DNA from: an uncultured Arcobacter sp.
Lineage (GTDB): Bacteria; Campylobacterota; Campylobacteria; Campylobacterales; Arcobacteraceae
Assembly (NCBI GenBank): GCA_913062735.1
Contig: CAJXWI010000195.1
Span: forward strand, 1-5,691
Direction: 5' to 3'
Length of the DNA: 5,691 nt
The position numbers and the translations under genes were made by a program. Positions within the stretch are counted from its first letter, which is position 1; each line of letters begins with the position of its first letter. The notes under the pieces were generated by a model. It worked only from the letters and a program-made list of their open reading frames with translations, had not been told where the DNA came from and did no database searches. This document shows positions 1 to 2,977 of this stretch, piece by piece.

Positions 1-70
1 TTCTTTGTAAAAGAGCATCAAAAATTGCTTTATCTGATGCATAAAATAAATTGCCTGATATATTATTCAT
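1..70 (-). CDS. 5' end of an unrecognised gene, translationally coupled to the nuclease-like gene (runs off the window)
   Basis: An open frame begins with ATG at 70-68 and stays open to the window edge, giving 23 codons that begin MNNISGNLFYASDKAI. The start overlaps the end of the preceding gene: the TAA of that gene lies inside the sequence ATGAATAA, so the two frames share 8 bases. A GGAG lies 8 bases upstream of this ATG, inside the preceding coding region, which makes the start credible. I do not recognise the family from so short a stretch. The overlap implies that its product is made in step with, and probably works with, the 341-residue protein upstream. It could be the second subunit of a two-gene defence module, but that is inference. 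Confidence 0.65.
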   Translation of the reverse strand, partial: MNNISGNLFYASDKAIFDALLQR

Positions 71-1088
71 CTTCAAATCTCCATCCTATATTTCCATGTT
101 TATAATTTGGTACTACCGCAGTTAAAGTATCAAATTTTATATTTTTTAATTGATCTTTTTTATTTGAATCTGAGCCCCATGCAGTGACATAAGAAGTAAT
201 GGCATTGGAGTAGTTAATCATAATATTTGAATGTGGATTATTATTAGCAACTCTAATTCTAATATTGTCATTAAGCATTTGAAACCTTGATAAAGTATCA
301 AATAAATACATGAATTCTTCCTGTGTACTACCATCTCTATTATAATAAATCAAATAACCTTTTTCTTCAGTTATTACAGTTGTTTCGTTTTCAGTTTTCG
401 TAAAATCTCCATGTGAAATTATCATGTAAGGTGCTGTTAATAACTCAATAGATGCCGAGTGTTTGCTTCTAATTCCGTTAGTTTTATGTAAATGTAAATC
501 TGGATAATAAAAGCTATAATCATCTTTAGGAAAGATATCTTCAGCATATAAATTTTTCATGTCTGTAATTACGTTATACAAATATCTTATTCTTTTGGGT
601 TCCAGAATATGAACAATTGAGTTTTTCTTAACAACAAGATTTTCAACTCTAATCTCTTTGAAGCTATTAAAAAAATCTTTATCATATGCGTCATCATGAT
701 TATAAACAAACAACATGCCTCTGACTTCATATGACTCAGAAGGTGGTGCATACTTTGCTTTCCAAATAGGACTTCCCTGAGCACAATCTATTGTATTAGC
801 AAGTGATTTTATACTTTTTCTAATGTTAACTTGAGATATAGAATCTTTTTTGTATGATTTCAGGTCTGTATTCAGCAATATTTTTTTGTTTAAGTAAGGA
901 TCAAAATAAGAAAAAACTACATCTACTGGATGCGTTATACAATTTCTTGTAGCAGCCAATTTATGTGGTTCATTTTTATGACAATCAAAATTTTCATCCA
1001 TCAAACCATGTCTTTCCCATTTAAACCATTTAAAAATATCATTAGTCACAAGACTTGCAATTTCTCCAATATTTATTGTTTCTGCCAT
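63..1088 (-). CDS. Unrecognised 341-residue protein with a possible PD-(D/E)XK nuclease core
   Basis: The gene is complete: ATG at 1088, with AGGAG at 1098-1094 (5-base spacing), and TAA at 63. I do not recognise the family with certainty. The N-terminal third has a layout that fits the PD-(D/E)XK nuclease fold: a helix with GEIAS (E9), then HPVDVVFSYFDP (candidate metal-binding D56), then a strand carrying the D75-L-K77 motif in NTDLKSY, then a helix around residues 86-101 and a hydrophobic strand GMLFVYN near 124-130. The remaining two thirds are mixed, with many Tyr and Asn, and show no signal peptide or membrane segment, so the protein is probably cytoplasmic. The next gene overlaps it by 8 bases, so the two probably form one functional unit. 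The position next to a tRNA 3' end suggests accessory DNA. A defence nuclease, comparable in arrangement to GapS4a-like proteins as I remember them, is possible but unproven. Confidence 0.85.
   Translation of the reverse strand: MAETINIGEIASLVTNDIFKWFKWERHGLMDENFDCHKNEPHKLAATRNCITHPVDVVFSYFDPYLNKKILLNTDLKSYKKDSISQVNIRKSIKSLANTIDCAQGSPIWKAKYAPPSESYEVRGMLFVYNHDDAYDKDFFNSFKEIRVENLVVKKNSIVHILEPKRIRYLYNVITDMKNLYAEDIFPKDDYSFYYPDLHLHKTNGIRSKHSASIELLTAPYMIISHGDFTKTENETTVITEEKGYLIYYNRDGSTQEEFMYLFDTLSRFQMLNDNIRIRVANNNPHSNIMINYSNAITSYVTAWGSDSNKKDQLKNIKFDTLTAVVPNYKHGNIGWRFEDE
79..82 (-). promoter_or_regulatory. Ribosome binding site (GGAG) inside the preceding gene
   Basis: GGAG on the minus strand, 8 bases before the ATG at 70. 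It lies within the last codons of the upstream gene and decides the start of the overlapping downstream gene, supporting genuine translational coupling rather than a chance ATG. Confidence 0.6.
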
Positions 1089-1157
1089 TAAAACTCCTAG
1101 TTTTTTTGCTATATATAAAATATAAATTAAGGAAACCGTTTATTTATTTTATTTTTT

Positions 1158-1184
1158 AATTCTTAATTGAATTTATTAAGAATT
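1158..1184. repeat. Perfect 10-bp inverted repeat, possible operator
   Basis: AATTCTTAAT at 1158-1167 and ATTAAGAATT at 1175-1184 are exact reverse complements separated by 7 bases. The repeat lies immediately downstream, on the minus strand, of a TATAAT (1191-1186), so it would cover the transcription start of the nuclease-like gene. It is not followed by a strong T run in the sense of transcription and has little GC, so an operator is more likely than a terminator. AT-rich DNA produces such repeats by chance more often than balanced DNA does. Confidence 0.5.
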
Positions 1185-1185
1185 C

Positions 1186-1191
1186 ATTATA
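1186..1191 (-). promoter_or_regulatory. Candidate -10 element (TATAAT) for the nuclease-like gene
   Basis: A consensus TATAAT on the minus strand, about 98 bases before the ATG at 1088. The expected -35 position (around 1209-1214) reads GAAAAA on the minus strand, which is not TTGACA. Campylobacterota promoters usually lack a conserved -35, so this does not exclude it. Other AT-rich hexamers occur nearby, so the assignment is tentative. Confidence 0.35.
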
Positions 1192-1408
1192 TATTTAAAC
1201 TATTAATTTTTTCTTATGTTTTTACTAATATCTTGTCACTATTGATATTCTCAATTACTTAAATATTATAGGAGCATCGTACATTCATCTGTTAAGTTTA
1301 AAATGTGACAGAAATGTCGTATTTAAAGATTTATAATTTTTTTGAAAATGTAGAATAAAAAAAGTATAAAATCTATTTTTTTTTAAAACAAATAGGTGTA
1401 ATATAAAT

Positions 1409-1430
1409 ATTGTCATAAATTTGTGACAAT
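1409..1430. repeat. 22-bp near-palindrome ATTGTCA-N8-TGACAAT, possible regulator binding site
   Basis: The arms at 1409-1415 and 1424-1430 are perfect reverse complements. The 8-base spacer is itself complementary except at the outer pair (1416/1423), so 20 of the 22 positions are symmetrical. Related TGTCA/TGACA half sites occur at 1234-1238 and 1306-1310, the latter facing a TGTC at 1315-1318. This looks like a dimeric transcription factor site or another protein-binding site; the protein is not encoded in the window as far as I can see. Confidence 0.5.
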
Positions 1431-1471
1431 TAATTAGTACTATATTTTTCTAAAATTTAATTTATTAAAGC

Positions 1472-1490
1472 TGCACCCCAAGTTGCACCC
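1472..1490. repeat. Direct repeat of TGCACCC (GGGTGCA on the minus strand) with 12-base period, next to the tRNA 3' end
   Basis: TGCACCC occurs at 1472-1478 and again at 1484-1490, start to start 12 bases. It stands out as a GC-rich patch in very AT-rich DNA, 69 bases beyond the 3' end of tRNA-Glu. Closely spaced short direct repeats beside a tRNA are typical of arm-type binding sites of tyrosine recombinases in integrated elements. No integrase gene is visible here, so this reading is inference. Confidence 0.45.
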
Positions 1491-1559
1491 TCTAATACAT
1501 TAATTAAAATAGTTCGTTGATAATTTTTTAAAAGATTCGATAGAATAATAGCTGTAGCT

Positions 1560-1635
1560 TGGCGACCCCAGCAAGATTTGAACTTGCGTCCTCAGGAGGA
1601 AATCCTGATGTCCTTGGCCTCTAGACGACGGGGTC
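1560..1635 (-). tRNA. tRNA-Glu (anticodon UUC)
   Basis: This is a 76-base cloverleaf on the minus strand. The acceptor stem is GACCCCG with TGGGGTC (closing G-U at 7-66), the discriminator is G, and the 3' CCA is encoded. The D arm GTCTAGAGGCCAAGGAC closely matches that of E. coli tRNA-Glu as I recall it. The anticodon stem is TCAGG/CCTGA with loop ATTTCCT, giving UUC at 34-36 and U at 33. The T arm is GCAAG-TTCAAAT-CTTGC. The overall length and 4-base variable region fit tRNA-Glu. Odd point: position 37 is C instead of the purine normally found there, and A32 could pair with U38. I see no clear rho-independent terminator after the 3' end. tRNA-Glu serves protein synthesis and supplies glutamyl-tRNA for 5-aminolevulinate in bacteria using the C5 pathway. 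Confidence 0.93.
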
Positions 1636-1648
1636 ATAAGAAGGAGGA

Positions 1649-1654
1649 ATTATA
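1649..1654 (-). promoter_or_regulatory. -10 element (TATAAT) of tRNA-Glu
   Basis: A consensus TATAAT on the minus strand lies 13 bases before the first base of the tRNA, in the 42-base gap after the kinase stop codon. It is preceded by T-rich sequence and no clear -35 box. The tRNA probably has its own start of transcription, although read-through from the kinase gene is also possible because no terminator is visible in the gap. Confidence 0.55.
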
Positions 1655-1677
1655 GTTAAAACAAATTTTATCTATGC

Positions 1678-2940
1678 TTAAAGTTTCATATCTCTTTTAT
1701 GCAATTCTTTTAACTTCTTATATGCCTTTTTATAGCCAGCATAAGCGGAAATTTTAAACAGTTTATGTGCTTTTTTCATGTCTTGTGTAACCACTAAACC
1801 TTCTTCATAAAATAAGCCTAAACAATACTGCGCTTTTACATGGTGTTTTAATGATGCTTGATTAAACCAAAAAAAAGCTTTTTGATTATCTTCAGGTATG
1901 TCGTTGGAGGAAAAATACAAAACACCTAAGTTGTACATTGCATTAACTAAACCTTTTTTTGCAGCAGTTTCATATAAAACAAGTGCTTGATTAAGATCTT
2001 TTTTTTCTTCATAATTTTCGTATAAAAATGCCAAATTATTATAGGCATACAGAACATTTTTTTCTTTTAACAACTCATACAATTCAAAACTATTTTTGTT
2101 TTGATAGTATTTATGATTGTTATTACTTTCCTCAAATTCAAACGTTTCATTACTTTCTAGAACTTTCTCTATACCTTCTAAAGTAAGACGTTTGTCTGGG
2201 TTTTTTTCAGTGAGTTTGAGGATAAGATATTTTAGTTTATTTGATTGTATTTGTTCTAATTTTGGATTTAAAAAACAATGTGAATACATAATATAAGCAG
2301 AAGAAGACTCTTTATTGATATCAAATATTTTTTTGCCAACAGCCAAATAATATAAAGTGCATCCCAAAGAATATATATCTGCACGAATATCATATACTCC
2401 GTTAAACACCTCAGGAGCAATGTACCCTCTATCAGTATCAATATTTAAAGTTTCTGCTTTATAATCACTAACAGCCAAGCCCCAATCACATAAAAAATAT
2501 TCATTCTCTTTGATTAAGATATTTGCAGGTTTGATATCATTGTGGATAATTTTTAGTTTACGGGTAAATTTCAGCACTTTAAGCATATCTCTTAAAATAT
2601 TAAAAATTTCATGCTCGTCAAGTACACCAGTTGTGACAACTTTATTCTTCAAGTCATCTTGAGCGTGTTCAAAAAGTAAAAACCATCGTTTAGAAACTTT
2701 GAATACTTTCGTTAGATTTAAAATATTATCATGATTAAAAATCTTTTTGTATGTTTCTACTTCATTTTGGAGTTTATAACGTTCATTGGAATTTCTGATT
2801 GCTTTTAAAGCATATTTTTTATTACCATCCTTGGTATCTTCCACCAAATAAACATTACTATATCCACTCACAGCCAGTGTTTTAACTATTTTGTACTGGC
2901 CAACATATTCAATTTTATTGTTTTCATCACTAAGTATCAT
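1678..2940 (-). CDS. Ser/Thr protein kinase with C-terminal Sel1-like repeats
   Basis: A 420-residue cytosolic eukaryotic-type kinase that transfers phosphate from ATP to Ser/Thr of partner proteins. Visible motifs: ATP-binding K46 in YALKAI, helix C glutamate E60 in QNEVE, catalytic loop HNDIKPAN (D135, N140), metal-binding D152 in DWG, APE at 175-177, structural D188 in ADIYSLG, and the late Arg R251 in NPDKRLT. The HRD motif is HND, so this is a non-RD kinase, and the glycine loop LAVSGYSNVY lacks the three usual glycines. Residues about 296-413 hold roughly three Sel1-like/TPR-type helical repeats (for example NLGVLYFSS and CLGLFYEEG), probable partner-binding surfaces. There is no membrane segment. 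ATG at 2940 is the earliest possible start because TAA lies two codons upstream. It begins 37 bases after the adhesin stop and is probably cotranscribed, so its substrate may concern adhesin production or export (inference). Confidence 0.93.
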   Translation of the reverse strand: MILSDENNKIEYVGQYKIVKTLAVSGYSNVYLVEDTKDGNKKYALKAIRNSNERYKLQNEVETYKKIFNHDNILNLTKVFKVSKRWFLLFEHAQDDLKNKVVTTGVLDEHEIFNILRDMLKVLKFTRKLKIIHNDIKPANILIKENEYFLCDWGLAVSDYKAETLNIDTDRGYIAPEVFNGVYDIRADIYSLGCTLYYLAVGKKIFDINKESSSAYIMYSHCFLNPKLEQIQSNKLKYLILKLTEKNPDKRLTLEGIEKVLESNETFEFEESNNNHKYYQNKNSFELYELLKEKNVLYAYNNLAFLYENYEEKKDLNQALVLYETAAKKGLVNAMYNLGVLYFSSNDIPEDNQKAFFWFNQASLKHHVKAQYCLGLFYEEGLVVTQDMKKAHKLFKISAYAGYKKAYKKLKELHKRDMKL

Positions 2941-2949
2941 ATGTTAGCA

Positions 2950-2965
2950 GAAGTATTTCTACTTC
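2950..2965 (-). promoter_or_regulatory. Hairpin with GAAA tetraloop in the leader of the kinase gene
   Basis: On the minus strand GAAGTA (2965-2960), loop GAAA, and TACTTC (2955-2950) form a perfect 6-bp stem capped by a GNRA-type loop, filling most of the 37-base gap between adhesin and kinase. No purine-rich ribosome binding site sits at the usual distance from the kinase ATG; AAGGGG and AGG lie upstream of the hairpin. Folding would bring them closer to the start codon. No T run follows, so it is not a standard terminator. It could also be an RNA processing or stability element. Confidence 0.4.
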
Positions 2966-2977
2966 CTACATCCCCTT

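Larger units (their letters stand above)
1089..1559. other. 471-base AT-rich region without a gene, between tRNA-Glu and the nuclease-like gene
   Basis: I find no credible open frame on either strand; the longest start-to-stop stretches I checked are only about ten codons. The region carries long A and T runs (for example nine T at 1376-1384), an AGGAG for the downstream gene at 1094-1098, a 10-bp inverted repeat, a 7-bp inverted repeat with a nearly palindromic spacer, further TGTCA/TGACA motifs near 1234-1238 and 1306-1318, and a GGGTGCA direct repeat near the tRNA end. It is long for an intergenic gap and probably holds the promoter of the two-gene module. It may also be the end of an integrated element. 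Confidence 0.6.

Noticed and set aside
587..784. 65-codon minus-strand frame inside the nuclease-like gene
   Set aside because: It is out of frame within a longer gene that has a good ribosome binding site, and its product has no recognisable features.
1358..1384. A-run and T-run pair as an AT-only hairpin or a phase-variable tract
   Set aside because: It is low complexity in very AT-rich non-coding DNA. It lies in no gene, and AT-only pairing is expected by chance.
1550..1559. AGCTGTAGCT palindrome just after the tRNA as a terminator
   Set aside because: The stem is only 4 bp with a 2-base loop and no adjoining T run on the minus strand, so it cannot be called a rho-independent terminator.
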